Below are positions 51,434 through 60,606 of a stretch of DNA of 64,000 nt, in pieces (positions within the stretch are counted from its first letter, which is position 1; each line of letters opens with the position of its first letter). The stretch covers positions 29,338 through 93,337 of the forward strand of contig CAJMFH010000006.1 in assembly GCA_905212635.1 (NCBI GenBank), given 5' to 3'. The DNA is from an uncultured Lachnoclostridium sp. GTDB lineage: Bacteria; Bacillota; Clostridia; Lachnospirales; Lachnospiraceae. A program made the translations under genes and the position numbers. A model generated the notes under the pieces. That model searched no databases and had not been told where the DNA came from. It worked only from the letters and a program-made list of their open reading frames with translations.

Positions 51434-54400
51434 TCACTCCAATTCCTGCTGCAATAAATCCAGCAAAATTTTAACCTTTTGTTCCTTTTCAAGACTTTCT
51501 CCAAATTCAGAAATAGCATCTTCTACCGCCGCTTGGGCAAACACCATCACCGAATCCGTCTCTACCTCTTTAAAATATTTGTCAAGCCGTCTTCCCTGCG
51601 GATCCGTATACGTAAGATGACAAGCATCCTCCGTTTCTGTCTGTCCCGCAGTATTTTCCAATTCTTTACAGATATTTTGCAATGCCTTTTCATATTCCTG
51701 CACGGTATCCTGCCGGAAATCCTCCGGATATCTTCCCGTAATCTGTTTGGCAAGTCCTGAGATCACTTCGTCCTCTGATTCCGAAGTGAGCGACATCATA
51801 TAATCCAGTAACGACGATGCTGCCGCAGTAAGAACTCCGGTCTTTGTCTGGCTTCGTTTTCTGCGCGCCCATTCCTTGAGTGCCGGTTTTAACGTCTCAT
51901 CCGTCACTTCCAGACAATTCATTGTAACCTGACGAAGTTCTTTCATCAGATCTTCATAAAAGGAATTGATCTCCTGTTTTGATTCTTCCAGTTTTTTACA
52001 AAACGCAGAATAATTAACATTGGTTTTCTTTTGCGGGATCAAAAATGGTAACTTTTCAAAAATAAGCTCTCTTGGATTCCCGCCCCCTTGCGAAAGCAGT
52101 CTGCATAGTTTCTGATTCAACTCCTGCGGATACGTCGCCATACGGCTTGATGCCGGCAGATGCGTAAACCAGTGCAGCATTCCATTTACAATCTTTTCCA
52201 GTCTCGTAGATGGTTGTCCCGGATTTTGATATTCCGCCGGCAGGGGAAAAATATTTTCCAGTTTCTTCAGATACTCTTCCTTTTTGAAACTGCCGGGTTC
52301 GAGATACAGGTCATATTTTTCGGGATGTTCATTCACAAGTTCTATCGTTTCTGCCTGAAAAGGAATTTCCTGCTTTCCCTCGTAGAAAACAGCATTGTTT
52401 CCCCATCCGCTGACACAATACGCAAGATAGATCGGCACAACCCCCTCGCGAAGTCCCAGTTTCCCTCCACGCAGATTTTCATACAACGATGTCATAGGTA
52501 CTCGTTTTCCCTCTGCCGCAGACATCGTTTTATGGATCACATCCATCATATGCAGGATTCCGGGTTTCCAATTACAGTCTATCATTCCCGTATGAAATAA
52601 CGTCGCCCGGCAGATTGTCGCCTCGGCACTGTTACCCTCTGCCATTTTATACAGGTCACCCCGTTCAAGGATACAGCGGACTACCTCTTTTCTTGCCTTT
52701 TTAATCTGCCCTGACACAAACCGCCGGTTGATCAGCTCATGATTGATCCTTGGCACCTTTCCATAACACTGCTCGCAGATTTCACTCAAAAGCTGATTAA
52801 ACGTAATCGACGCTGTCTCCATTTTGGTAAACACCTGACACTCTGCCCGTCCGGGTACAAAGTGCGTCTCAAACATCCAATTGAGTTTATACAGACAGTC
52901 CTCCTCCATCATCAAAAGTTCTTCCTCAAGCACTTCATCATGATTCAGATAGTCTTCTTGTTGTAAGATCATGCGGATTCCCTTAATCCTGCGTAAAAGT
53001 CCCTCTGCTTCAAAAGGGCTTTCCGGATAAATCACAACAATCTTGTCATCTTTCAATACATTCAAATGCCGTTTTACACTCTTTTCATACCGTGCATAGG
53101 GATCGAGCAGCAGCAAAATCTTTCCATCGGCAAAGGTGCCACCCAGCATTTCTTCATACAGACACTCTGTAGACTTCATCTCTAAAAATTGCTCTGTCTC
53201 CATAAAAATGGTATCAAAAAAACGAGTCATCCCATGAACATGATTGTATTTTTTTGGCAGTTCATATCGATGTCCCAGCACCTGATCCAATTCTTTCGTC
53301 AATGAAAAATTGGTAATCTCCTGCTCACATTGTGCCAGTTTTTCCTCCAGATCCACATCTATTTTCTGACGCAGTACATACGAATTTAACTTATCCCGAA
53401 ATAATACGACTTCCTTTTTCTCTAATGCCCTCAGGCACTCTTTTATTTCTTTTTGTTTCCGTCCAAGAGCAAGTGAAAGTGTCTGTGCCGTCGCTTCCAT
53501 TTTTTCGGAAAGACCGACGATCCGCATAAGACAAATGGTTTTTACAATCTCTGTCTCCTCTTCCGTCAGGTCTTTTTCGAGTGCCATCATTGCCTTACTC
53601 CACTCCAGATGGCTCCGGCGGTTCCACAGATCACGTTTTAACAGCGGCGAAAAATAGTCAAAGACCCGTCCCGGTGTCATGCATTGCTCCACACTTCGTC
53701 CGGAATTTACATAATCTGACAATGTTCCTTTTTCTGTTCCGGCAAGAAATGTCACAAGTGACCGCTCGTTTTGACCTACTCTCTCACTAACTTTTAAAAG
53801 CAGAAATGTCGTCAAAGGACGCATCGGATAACAGCCTTTTACGATGATATCTTCAAATTCCTCCTTCGTAAAATCCCGGTCAAAGCCGGCTGCGCCGTAG
53901 TTTTCCGAGGCAATTTCTTTCCAGTCCAGCGGAATCTTGTCAAACGATTTCTTTTGGATCATATTCTTGACCAATTCATAATTGTCTTTTTGCGTCGTAA
54001 CAAAATACCTCTCGGAAAGTCGTCCTTCCACGCCGGTAAACGTATTGATCACTTCTTGGGATAAATATCCGCTATACTCTTTTATACTTTTGTGGGCGAC
54101 AAAAATCTGAATCATCCGCGCAGAATCCGAAGACTGATTTGCCAGTTCACACATCTGCTGTACCAGATTCATATCTTTCGAAACCCGCTCTTTCGTCTCG
54201 CTTTCCATAAATTTGCTAAATTCATCAAAGATCACTACCATTCCCTGATAGTTATAGGGTTCCCGGCAGATCCGCGCAAGAATTTCTTCATATAATGTTG
54301 CAATATCGGTCTGAATCATCGGCATAAACCGGCTTCCTGCTGTCAGCGAAGGATAAATTTCCTGAAACTGCTGCATCGCCGGTTCATTTTCCGCTTGCAG

Positions 54401-54967
54401 TTCTTTTAAAAATTCACCTGCGTTATTTTTACCTATTTTTTCCAAAAACATTTTATAGGTTTCCGGATACTCTTTTTCCCAGGTCTGTATCGTATGAACC
54501 GCCTCCGTATAGTAACTGTCCGGAATACAATCGTCCAGTCCAAAGCGCTTTAAGGCACTTAACAGTCCCCTTCGATACGACTGTTCCAGCGATTCACTGC
54601 CAAAGGACACTACAACCGGCAGATATTTCTTCTCCCGATTCATATATTCCTGTATTTTCTTTCCTGTTTTTCCCTTCGCCTGCATAAACCGCTTCGCCAG
54701 ACGGACACTCAGCTCTTTATCAAACGGATTGAGCAGATACATCAAAACGAGTAACAGGTGGGATTTTCCCTTCCCATAAGGACCGATCAGCATCGTCGAT
54801 GCCTCTTTTTTCTTTCCCGTTAATTCTTCCAGATATTCACAGAGAATTTTCATGGATGCCTGTGTCGGAATATAATTTTCAATCGGCTCTCTTCTCATCT
54901 GATCCAGTTTTAAATTGATCGAATGCTGAAATTTTTCATCCATTCGGATTATTTCCTGTAGTCTCAT
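51434..54967 (-). CDS. sspC: SspC-like large P-loop ATPase
   Basis: A 1177-residue cytoplasmic ATPase. Walker A is LIGPYGKGKSHLL (about residue 62) and Walker B VVIFDEFSKF (about 245); the rest is largely helical with no second ATPase site seen. Large P-loop proteins in this position occur in Ssp phosphorothioation operons and, with a different architecture, in BREX (PglY/BrxC). The DUF4007, PAPS-reductase and desulfurase neighbours point to Ssp. It overlaps the SspB-like gene by 4 bp (ATGA). The gene symbol rests mainly on context; the C-terminal region could not be assigned. Confidence 0.82.
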   Translation of the reverse strand: MRLQEIIRMDEKFQHSINLKLDQMRREPIENYIPTQASMKILCEYLEELTGKKKEASTMLIGPYGKGKSHLLLVLMYLLNPFDKELSVRLAKRFMQAKGKTGKKIQEYMNREKKYLPVVVSFGSESLEQSYRRGLLSALKRFGLDDCIPDSYYTEAVHTIQTWEKEYPETYKMFLEKIGKNNAGEFLKELQAENEPAMQQFQEIYPSLTAGSRFMPMIQTDIATLYEEILARICREPYNYQGMVVIFDEFSKFMESETKERVSKDMNLVQQMCELANQSSDSARMIQIFVAHKSIKEYSGYLSQEVINTFTGVEGRLSERYFVTTQKDNYELVKNMIQKKSFDKIPLDWKEIASENYGAAGFDRDFTKEEFEDIIVKGCYPMRPLTTFLLLKVSERVGQNERSLVTFLAGTEKGTLSDYVNSGRSVEQCMTPGRVFDYFSPLLKRDLWNRRSHLEWSKAMMALEKDLTEEETEIVKTICLMRIVGLSEKMEATAQTLSLALGRKQKEIKECLRALEKKEVVLFRDKLNSYVLRQKIDVDLEEKLAQCEQEITNFSLTKELDQVLGHRYELPKKYNHVHGMTRFFDTIFMETEQFLEMKSTECLYEEMLGGTFADGKILLLLDPYARYEKSVKRHLNVLKDDKIVVIYPESPFEAEGLLRRIKGIRMILQQEDYLNHDEVLEEELLMMEEDCLYKLNWMFETHFVPGRAECQVFTKMETASITFNQLLSEICEQCYGKVPRINHELINRRFVSGQIKKARKEVVRCILERGDLYKMAEGNSAEATICRATLFHTGMIDCNWKPGILHMMDVIHKTMSAAEGKRVPMTSLYENLRGGKLGLREGVVPIYLAYCVSGWGNNAVFYEGKQEIPFQAETIELVNEHPEKYDLYLEPGSFKKEEYLKKLENIFPLPAEYQNPGQPSTRLEKIVNGMLHWFTHLPASSRMATYPQELNQKLCRLLSQGGGNPRELIFEKLPFLIPQKKTNVNYSAFCKKLEESKQEINSFYEDLMKELRQVTMNCLEVTDETLKPALKEWARRKRSQTKTGVLTAAASSLLDYMMSLTSESEDEVISGLAKQITGRYPEDFRQDTVQEYEKALQNICKELENTAGQTETEDACHLTYTDPQGRRLDKYFKEVETDSVMVFAQAAVEDAISEFGESLEKEQKVKILLDLLQQELE

Positions 54968-55860
54968 AGGTTCCTCCCCTGATATGTCTGTTGCTGTCTT
55001 TTTTCATAATACCGGCGCATGATCTCCAGTTCTTCCGGCACTTCTTCCGAAAGATACACCATGTCGAGTCCTGCCGTGCGGTTTATCCGCAAATATCCAT
55101 TATTTTCCAATTCATCCAAATATTCATTTAACAAAATGCGGTCCAGTGACAATAATTTCCCGGGACCATGCTCACACGTCAGCAGATTTTCGATACTGTC
55201 TCCTGGTTTTCCGTACATTGTACGGCGCAGTACCAGAAGAACGATCTCTTTGGGAAGCCTTTCCTGTGCGATACGCTCTCTGCGATATCCCCGGTAATTC
55301 GGCTGAATCAGATGAAGTCTGGCAAACACACTGCGTTTCTTATCTTCCGGATCTTCCTTTTCTTCCTGTAAATCCACATACATTCGCAAAAAGGTGTTGC
55401 AGTCGTCCGTAAAAGAACGCTCTGAAACTTCGCTCTCTCCACTGTAACGCAATAATTCCTGATATAATGTTTCCTGCATCTGTTCTCGGGTAAATTCTCC
55501 CAATGGCATCGTATCAAAAAACAAATGCCATATCGTCGCCTTCTCCGCATTTGATGCAGCATAGATGTGCAGAAGCCATACCGAAAACAGATCCTCCAGA
55601 TACAAGTCCTGCTGTGCGATCAATGCCCCCATCTCGGTCAGCACCGTTCCCGTTCCCCGGATCTCTTTGATCAGTCCACATACTGTCATCCAATAACGGA
55701 TTGCTTTTGCCATCGCGCTTCCCACACCTAAAGCATCGGCTCCGAAATAATTCTCTTTTGCAAATAATCGCGGATTTTCTGACACTTCCGTCATTCCTTT
55801 GGCAAACCAGCCATCGCGCATAAAAAATCCACCATGTCCTTTTAAACGATATTTACGCAT
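54964..55860 (-). CDS. sspB: SspB-like DUF4007 protein (putative DNA nickase)
   Basis: A 298-residue DUF4007 protein: GHGGFFMRDGWFAKGM ... GVGSAMAKAIRYWMTVCGLI near the N-terminus matches the family start (GHExFxxRxGWLxKG; GVGxNMxxAIRYW). A central region has SERSFTDDCNTFLRMYVDL and the C-terminus is winged-helix-like (LDELENNGYLRINRT). In the Ssp system the DUF4007 subunit is reported to nick DNA so that sulfur can be inserted (literature recalled, not checked). It overlaps SspD by 8 bp and SspC by 4 bp. Confidence 0.87.
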   Translation of the reverse strand: MRKYRLKGHGGFFMRDGWFAKGMTEVSENPRLFAKENYFGADALGVGSAMAKAIRYWMTVCGLIKEIRGTGTVLTEMGALIAQQDLYLEDLFSVWLLHIYAASNAEKATIWHLFFDTMPLGEFTREQMQETLYQELLRYSGESEVSERSFTDDCNTFLRMYVDLQEEKEDPEDKKRSVFARLHLIQPNYRGYRRERIAQERLPKEIVLLVLRRTMYGKPGDSIENLLTCEHGPGKLLSLDRILLNEYLDELENNGYLRINRTAGLDMVYLSEEVPEELEIMRRYYEKRQQQTYQGRNL

Positions 55861-57529
55861 TCGTTGTTCCTTCCTTATCTTCCCGCTTGATCGTCAGCAC
55901 TTTCCGCATATAACATCCCACGGAAAAATGACTGACACACTCGGTACATTTTACACATTTTGCTTCATTGATCGTATAAGCTGTCGATTTATCCGGCAGT
56001 TCTCTGACCGTAATGGCATTAAACCGGCATACACTCTCACACGCCTTACATCCCATGCACATCTGATACTTGGTGATCTGGCAGTCGATCTTCTCCCTGA
56101 CTTTCGATATTCCTTTTACGTGAAATGCAGATTCATTATGTATGATCACTTTGCATCGGTTCTGCCCCTGCCTTCCCTGAAGCACAAGAACGATATTATT
56201 ATCTGCATCCGTAAAACAGGCTTCTCCCAGCCTTTTATTTCCCAGTTCCGGCTGATACGTGCCAAATGGCTTGAACAATTCATATAATTCCTCCGTAACC
56301 GGTCTGGTCAGATCATAATAAAAGGCATTTTCTTCTTTCACGCAGGGCTCATAAGAAACAATCGATTTTCTTGCATAATCCAATCCGTTTCCTCCCTGCC
56401 TTGCCTTCCATTTTCCTTCTTTTACATATACCTCTGCATCTTTCTTTCCCACTTTTTTCGCAAAATCAATTAACAGATTTTGGAAATTATTGTATTTTTC
56501 CGGGATAAAAATGCTGGACAAAAATTCAGACCACAAACTGTTATTGGGACAGCAGTAACATCCCACCCGCGCATATCCAAGACGGTATGCCGAATTGAAA
56601 GAAATGCCGGTCGTCATCAAATACAGCCACACATCAAAATCAAACCACTCAATGATCGGACATAACGTCAGCTGCTTTGCAATCTTGGAGTTGGTGCTCG
56701 TCCTCTCGTATTTGCTCCGGCTCGCGGATTCGCTGTGACGGATTCCCTGAAATGCCACGATCCGCTTTTTCCCACGGAACAATGCCGATATCTTCTGGTT
56801 GATCGCACCTGTCTTAAATATCGTACAGCACCACCGCATCACCCGGCTTGGTGGTCCCACAATCCCACAAAGTTCTTCAAAATCTTTCTCTTTGTTTCGG
56901 GAGGAGATCATCGGCGTCTTCGGATTTTCCTTTTTATATTGTGCAACATATTCTTCCGTCATCGGAAATTCCAATGTTGTATCTCCAAATATGTGAAGAA
57001 TTTTCTTTCCCGGACCATCCAGCGCACGCTTACAAAGATCCGCCACAACAGTCGAATCTTTTCCGCCACTAAAGGAAACAAACATATCCCCAATCTCTAT
57101 CCCTTGTGTCTCGTTCCAGATATAGGACAATGCTTCCTGCGAAATTTCCTGATAGCGGTTTGCATTTGCCTTTACAAAACGTTCTATCATCTGCTTGAAA
57201 AAAGTATCGTCCATCGTCTCCCGGTTTTTGTCATAGGCTTTACGAATCTCCACGGCATCCATTTCCCGCAGCTGCTGAATGGACAACGGCATACGGACAC
57301 CATCGAGATAATAGACATTGCCGGCAGCATTCCATAAAGATTTATCCTTTAATTCCCCCGCCTTCAAACCCAGCAGAATCTCAAGAAGCACTTTTTCTTC
57401 CGGAAATACTACACGGACATCTTTTACAAACTGCCGTCCCTTTGCCCCACAGCACCCGCACACCGGTTCATACAACGGAATCTTACACTCTTCACACCAA
57501 TACAGCTGCGACTCAGAACAATGTATCAT
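55853..57529 (-). CDS. sspD: SspD-like PAPS-reductase-family sulfurtransferase with ferredoxin domain
   Basis: A 558-residue protein. The N-terminus has a four-cysteine zinc-like site (YWCEECKIPLYEPVCGCCGAKG); the core is a PP-loop ATPase of the PAPS-reductase family (SFSGGKDSTVVADLCKRAL, with GIRHSESASRSKYERTS downstream); the C-terminus carries two 4Fe-4S motifs (CMGCKACESVCRFNAI and CVKCTECVSHFSVGC). This mix of domains fits SspD rather than DndC. It probably activates the DNA backbone with ATP and transfers sulfur. ATG 57529 has GGAGGAG upstream; an upstream TTG at 57538 abuts that site. It overlaps the small HTH gene by 17 bp. Confidence 0.88.
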   Translation of the reverse strand: MIHCSESQLYWCEECKIPLYEPVCGCCGAKGRQFVKDVRVVFPEEKVLLEILLGLKAGELKDKSLWNAAGNVYYLDGVRMPLSIQQLREMDAVEIRKAYDKNRETMDDTFFKQMIERFVKANANRYQEISQEALSYIWNETQGIEIGDMFVSFSGGKDSTVVADLCKRALDGPGKKILHIFGDTTLEFPMTEEYVAQYKKENPKTPMISSRNKEKDFEELCGIVGPPSRVMRWCCTIFKTGAINQKISALFRGKKRIVAFQGIRHSESASRSKYERTSTNSKIAKQLTLCPIIEWFDFDVWLYLMTTGISFNSAYRLGYARVGCYCCPNNSLWSEFLSSIFIPEKYNNFQNLLIDFAKKVGKKDAEVYVKEGKWKARQGGNGLDYARKSIVSYEPCVKEENAFYYDLTRPVTEELYELFKPFGTYQPELGNKRLGEACFTDADNNIVLVLQGRQGQNRCKVIIHNESAFHVKGISKVREKIDCQITKYQMCMGCKACESVCRFNAITVRELPDKSTAYTINEAKCVKCTECVSHFSVGCYMRKVLTIKREDKEGTTNA

Positions 57530-57707
57530 CTTTTGCAATCTCCTCCGGTTGAATTTTTAAATACGCACATACTTCACAAAGTTCCGTAGCATTCAATGGC
57601 CGAGCCGGCTTTTTTTGAAATATTTTTCTGTCAATTCCGGTCTCTTTGGAAACTTTTTCCATATCGATCCGATGTATTTCCATATAACGATAGATCTTCT
57701 TTGTCAT
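57513..57707 (-). CDS. Small HTH protein at the head of the operon
   Basis: A 64-residue protein with a Cro/CI-like helix-turn-helix: IYRYMEIHRIDMEKVSKETGIDRKIFQKK, then NATELCEVCAYLKIQPEEIAKDD. It is the first gene of the minus-strand operon and overlaps SspD, so it may autoregulate or tune expression of the system. ATG 57707 has AAGGA 7 nt upstream; the ATG at 57713 abuts it. Confidence 0.78.
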   Translation of the reverse strand: MTKKIYRYMEIHRIDMEKVSKETGIDRKIFQKKPARPLNATELCEVCAYLKIQPEEIAKDDTLF

Positions 57708-57764
57708 TTTCATATCCTTCGTCCCCTCATTCTCGCTTTTTAAGAATTATGTCGTACTATTTTT

Positions 57765-57793
57765 ATTTTATTCTTTGATACTCATAATGTCAA
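57765..57793 (-). promoter_or_regulatory. Promoter of the phosphorothioation operon
   Basis: TTGACA (57788-57793) and TAAAAT (57765-57770), 17 bp apart on the minus strand, about 60 bp upstream of the HTH gene. A loose inverted repeat (TTGA...TCAA) overlaps the -35. Confidence 0.75.
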
Positions 57794-57824
57794 TTTATTT
57801 TTCCCTTTTTCTATTTTTTTCTTC

Positions 57825-57853
57825 TTGACACGTATGTTGTCATTCTTTATGAT
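57825..57853 (+). promoter_or_regulatory. Divergent promoter of the XRE regulator with operator-like palindrome
   Basis: TTGACA (57825-57830) and TATGAT (57848-57853) are 17 bp apart. An inverted repeat TGACA-7 nt-TGTCA (57826-57842) overlaps the -35 and spacer, where a bound repressor would block RNA polymerase. The minus-strand promoter starts 31 bp away, so one regulator could control both. Confidence 0.7.
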
Positions 57854-57891
57854 GGTATTAGATATCGTGAATTGGAGGTTTTACAAATCCT

Positions 57892-58251
57892 ATGAAGAAC
57901 CCTAACATTGCACGCGCACTGCGTTACTACCGGAAGTTGAACAACCTCTCCGTGGACGAAGTGAGCGACTATTTGAATGCCCAGAATATCCCTGCAAAAT
58001 CAAAAACAATCTACGGATGGGAAAATGGGAACAGTCAGCCAAATGCTGACACACTGATGACTTTATGTCGGTATTATCACATTGAAAATATACTGGAGAC
58101 CTTTGGCTACACAGTCACATCCCCGCAGGAAACTGACGCGGCAGCAATTCTGACAAAGGAAGAGCGAATGCTGTTAAATGCTTATCACGCACATCCGGAC
58201 ATGAAAAAAGCAGTCTTTCGACTGCTTGAATTAGAGTATAAAGATATTTGA
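57892..58251 (+). CDS. XRE-family transcriptional regulator (119 residues)
   Basis: A 119-residue protein with an N-terminal XRE helix-turn-helix (IARALRYYRKLNNLSVDEVSDYLNAQNIPAKSKTIYGWENGNSQPNADTLMTLCRYYHIENIL) and a short helical tail (TKEERMLLNAYHAHPDMKKAVFRLLELEYKDI). It is transcribed away from the phosphorothioation operon across a shared spacer, the usual position of a repressor of a defence operon. GGAGG lies 13 nt before the ATG, which is long, so expression may be low. Its end lies 9 bp from the convergent metabolic gene. Confidence 0.88.
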   Translation: MKNPNIARALRYYRKLNNLSVDEVSDYLNAQNIPAKSKTIYGWENGNSQPNADTLMTLCRYYHIENILETFGYTVTSPQETDAAAILTKEERMLLNAYHAHPDMKKAVFRLLELEYKDI

Positions 58252-58253
58252 TC

Positions 58254-58273
58254 ACTGCTTTTATCCAAGCAGT
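58254..58273. terminator. Weak convergent hairpin
   Basis: ACTGCTT-6 nt-AAGCAGT is a 7-bp perfect stem at the convergence of the XRE and metH/metF-type genes. No T tract follows on either strand, so termination is uncertain. Confidence 0.35.
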
Positions 58274-60060
58274 CTGCGTATTCCATCTATAATACGGTTT
58301 ACAAGAGCCACCCGGTGAAAAGGTGTCATAAGATAAAATCCATCTGCCACTTCCAGCAGTTTTTCTGCCACTTCCATGGAAATTTTCACGGCTGTTTCCT
58401 CGGCATCTTTTTTCGTCATATCCGGCTGATACTGACTTACGATTTCATCGGATACATGGATTCCCGGCATCTCATTTTTCATAAACATTGCATTGCGGTA
58501 ACTCACAAGTGGCATGATTCCACAGAGGATTTTTGCTCCCGTCATTTTCTTTAATTCCCGGATCCGTTCGATGTCTTCTTCTGTAAAGACCGGCTGTGTC
58601 AGAAAATACTGGCAGCCCGCTTCCATTTTCTTTTTCATGCGTCCCGCGATCGCTGCCGGATTGACCCCGGCATAATTCAGCGCACCACCATAATAAACCG
58701 GCTCCTCCCGCAATACTTCTTCGTTCATATGTTTCAGATATTCCATAAAACGAATGGAATTTACGTCGAATACCCCGGTGATCTTTCCACGGTCATTGCT
58801 GCCAACCGGATCTCCTGTGATAACAAGAAAATCGCGGATTCCATTCACATGTGCTCCCAAAATCTCAGAACGCAGTCCGATCAGATTGCGGTCGCGCATC
58901 GCTACATGCGGCATGATCTCAACATCGGCACATTTTTTTGCATAAACAGCCAGCAGTGAAGCATCGGCTCTGGAACGTGCCATCGGAGAATCGGATACGG
59001 TAATAATATCCACTCCATTTTCCTGCAGCGCACATACCCCTTTGCGGAATTTATCGCTGGAAGCATCAAACGGAGCATCCAGTTCCACGACAAATACTTT
59101 TTTGCCTTCCCGCAGTTTACGGACAAACGGTGTCGGATTGTCCTTGATCTCATCAACATTTTCGGATTCTTCTGCCACTTTTTTCGGCTGTACCTGCTCC
59201 TGTTTCTGTACTACCTTTTTCAACGCACGGATATGTCCCGGTGTCGTTCCGCAACATCCACCGACAAGATTCGCCCCCAGTGCCAAAATGGCTTTCATCT
59301 GCCCCGCATAATAAGCCGTATCATGAAATACCTGCGTTCTTCCCTGCATTTCCTGCTGATATCCGGCATTTGGGAATACACTAAGCAGACATTCTTTTGG
59401 AAAATATTGTCTTTCCAAAAGTTTTTTCATGTGAAGCGCACCTACACCGCAGTTAAATCCTACAATATCAAAATTATCATCTGCCGTCAGTTCCTGTAAA
59501 ATCTCTGTTATTCCAAAACCATGCTGCGTATATCCCATCGGGTTCAATGCCAATTCAGCGATCACTATCGTTTGTTCTTCTCTGTTTTTACAATATTCTG
59601 CCAGTTTAGGAAGCCAGCGCAGCTCGGAAAATGTCTCAAATAGGAAGACACGGATCCCCAAATCATAAAACACATCCAGCATCTGCGTATATTCTTTCCA
59701 GATTTCCCCATCTTCTTCCTCGGCAGACTGGCGGATCGGTCCCACTGATGCAGCGACCACGACTTCTTTTCTGCTCTGACGCACTGCCTCTCTCGCATTG
59801 GCAACCGCTGCTTCAATCACTTCTTTCCGCTTTTCCGCCTCTTCAAATAACCCGTGGTTTACCGCAAAGGTATTTGTTCGGATCAGTTCCGCTCCGGCTT
59901 CAATATATTCTTTATGAATGGCAATGATCCGCTCCGGGGTTGCGATATTGGCTTCCTCTGCCTCCATCTCCGTCATATATTTCTGGCTGAAATAGGTCCC
60001 CATCGCACCATCTGCCAATACTACCTTTTTCTTTAATTTTTCTACTAATGAATCGATCAC
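58261..60060 (-). CDS. Bifunctional homocysteine S-methyltransferase / 5,10-methylenetetrahydrofolate reductase
   Basis: A 599-residue fusion. Residues 1-~290 are a homocysteine S-methyltransferase (LADGAMGTYFSQ; RTNTFAVNH; GFNCG; and the zinc pair in NLVGGCCGTTPGHI). Residues ~310-599 are MetF: VVELDAPFDASSDKFRKGV, ISDSPMARSRAD-like, NLIGLRSEILGAHVNGIRDFLVITGDP, and QYFLTQPVFTEEDIERI. This fusion is known from B. subtilis YitJ and supports methionine synthesis. The start is GTG with GGAGG upstream. No SAM riboswitch is seen in the short leader. Confidence 0.95.
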   Translation of the reverse strand: MIDSLVEKLKKKVVLADGAMGTYFSQKYMTEMEAEEANIATPERIIAIHKEYIEAGAELIRTNTFAVNHGLFEEAEKRKEVIEAAVANAREAVRQSRKEVVVAASVGPIRQSAEEEDGEIWKEYTQMLDVFYDLGIRVFLFETFSELRWLPKLAEYCKNREEQTIVIAELALNPMGYTQHGFGITEILQELTADDNFDIVGFNCGVGALHMKKLLERQYFPKECLLSVFPNAGYQQEMQGRTQVFHDTAYYAGQMKAILALGANLVGGCCGTTPGHIRALKKVVQKQEQVQPKKVAEESENVDEIKDNPTPFVRKLREGKKVFVVELDAPFDASSDKFRKGVCALQENGVDIITVSDSPMARSRADASLLAVYAKKCADVEIMPHVAMRDRNLIGLRSEILGAHVNGIRDFLVITGDPVGSNDRGKITGVFDVNSIRFMEYLKHMNEEVLREEPVYYGGALNYAGVNPAAIAGRMKKKMEAGCQYFLTQPVFTEEDIERIRELKKMTGAKILCGIMPLVSYRNAMFMKNEMPGIHVSDEIVSQYQPDMTKKDAEETAVKISMEVAEKLLEVADGFYLMTPFHRVALVNRIIDGIRRLLG

Positions 60061-60099
60061 TTGAATCCTCCATTCTAATTGTCTTTTGTCACTTTTTTC

Positions 60100-60128
60100 A
60101 TTGTAAATTTTACCTTGGAAAATGTCAA
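60100..60128 (-). promoter_or_regulatory. Promoter of the bifunctional methionine gene
   Basis: TTGACA and TACAAT are 17 bp apart on the minus strand; the inferred leader is about 35 nt, which leaves no room for a SAM riboswitch. Confidence 0.75.
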
Positions 60129-60159
60129 GAAATACTATGGATTTTTATGATTTTTTTAT

Positions 60160-60188
60160 TTGACAGCCGGATATAATGCGTATATAAT
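60160..60188 (+). promoter_or_regulatory. Promoter of lrgA-lrgB
   Basis: A perfect TTGACA and perfect TATAAT are 17 bp apart on the plus strand, 50 bp before the LrgA start. Confidence 0.88.
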
Positions 60189-60237
60189 GAGTGAGGTTAG
60201 CAACTTATTGATAAATTTTTAGAAAGAAGCGATTTTT

Positions 60238-60606
60238 TTGAAATTTGTAAAACAATTTTTAATTATTCTTGGCATCTCCTTTGCCGGTGAAGCATTAAAA
60301 TTTCTGCTTCCCTTTCCGATTCCTGCAAGTATATATGGTATGGTAATCCTGCTGATTTGCTTATTATCAGGACTTGTTCCCCTTTCTTCCGTGAAAGAAG
60401 CAGGCACGTTTCTCATTGAAATCATGCCGGTTATGTTTATCCCTGCCGGAGTCGGTCTGATGGCTTCCTGGCATATTTTACAGCCGGTGTTGATTCCGGT
60501 CAGCATAATTACCGTAGCCGCTCTGATTACCGTCATGATTGCGACCGGCCGATGTACTCAATGGATTCTGCACAAAGATAGAAAGAAGGCATCTTCTCAT
60601 GAATGA
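60238..60606 (+). CDS. lrgA: CidA/LrgA-family membrane protein
   Basis: A 122-residue protein with four TM segments: FLIILGISFAGEALKFLLPFPIPASIYGMVILLICLLSGLVPLSSVKEAGTFLIEIMPVMFIPAGVGLMASWHIL is the family core. CidA/LrgA proteins are holin-like and linked to murein hydrolase control; some relatives with LrgB export pyruvate (family knowledge). The start is a TTG with a weak AGAAAGAAG upstream. It overlaps lrgB by 8 bp. Confidence 0.9.
   Translation: MKFVKQFLIILGISFAGEALKFLLPFPIPASIYGMVILLICLLSGLVPLSSVKEAGTFLIEIMPVMFIPAGVGLMASWHILQPVLIPVSIITVAALITVMIATGRCTQWILHKDRKKASSHE

Noticed and set aside
54964..55860. BREX assignment for the operon because of the very large P-loop ATPase
   Set aside because: No PglX methyltransferase, PglZ phosphatase or BrxL protease is present; DUF4007 and a PAPS-reductase/ferredoxin fit Ssp better.
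43934..58273. Phosphorothioation operon as an island integrated at tRNA-Pro
   Set aside because: No repeat of the tRNA 3' end was seen near 58,250, no integrase is present, and two genes lie between the tRNA and the operon.
60061..60128. SAM riboswitch for the methionine gene
   Set aside because: The promoter lies only about 35 nt from the ribosome-binding site, leaving no room for the structure.
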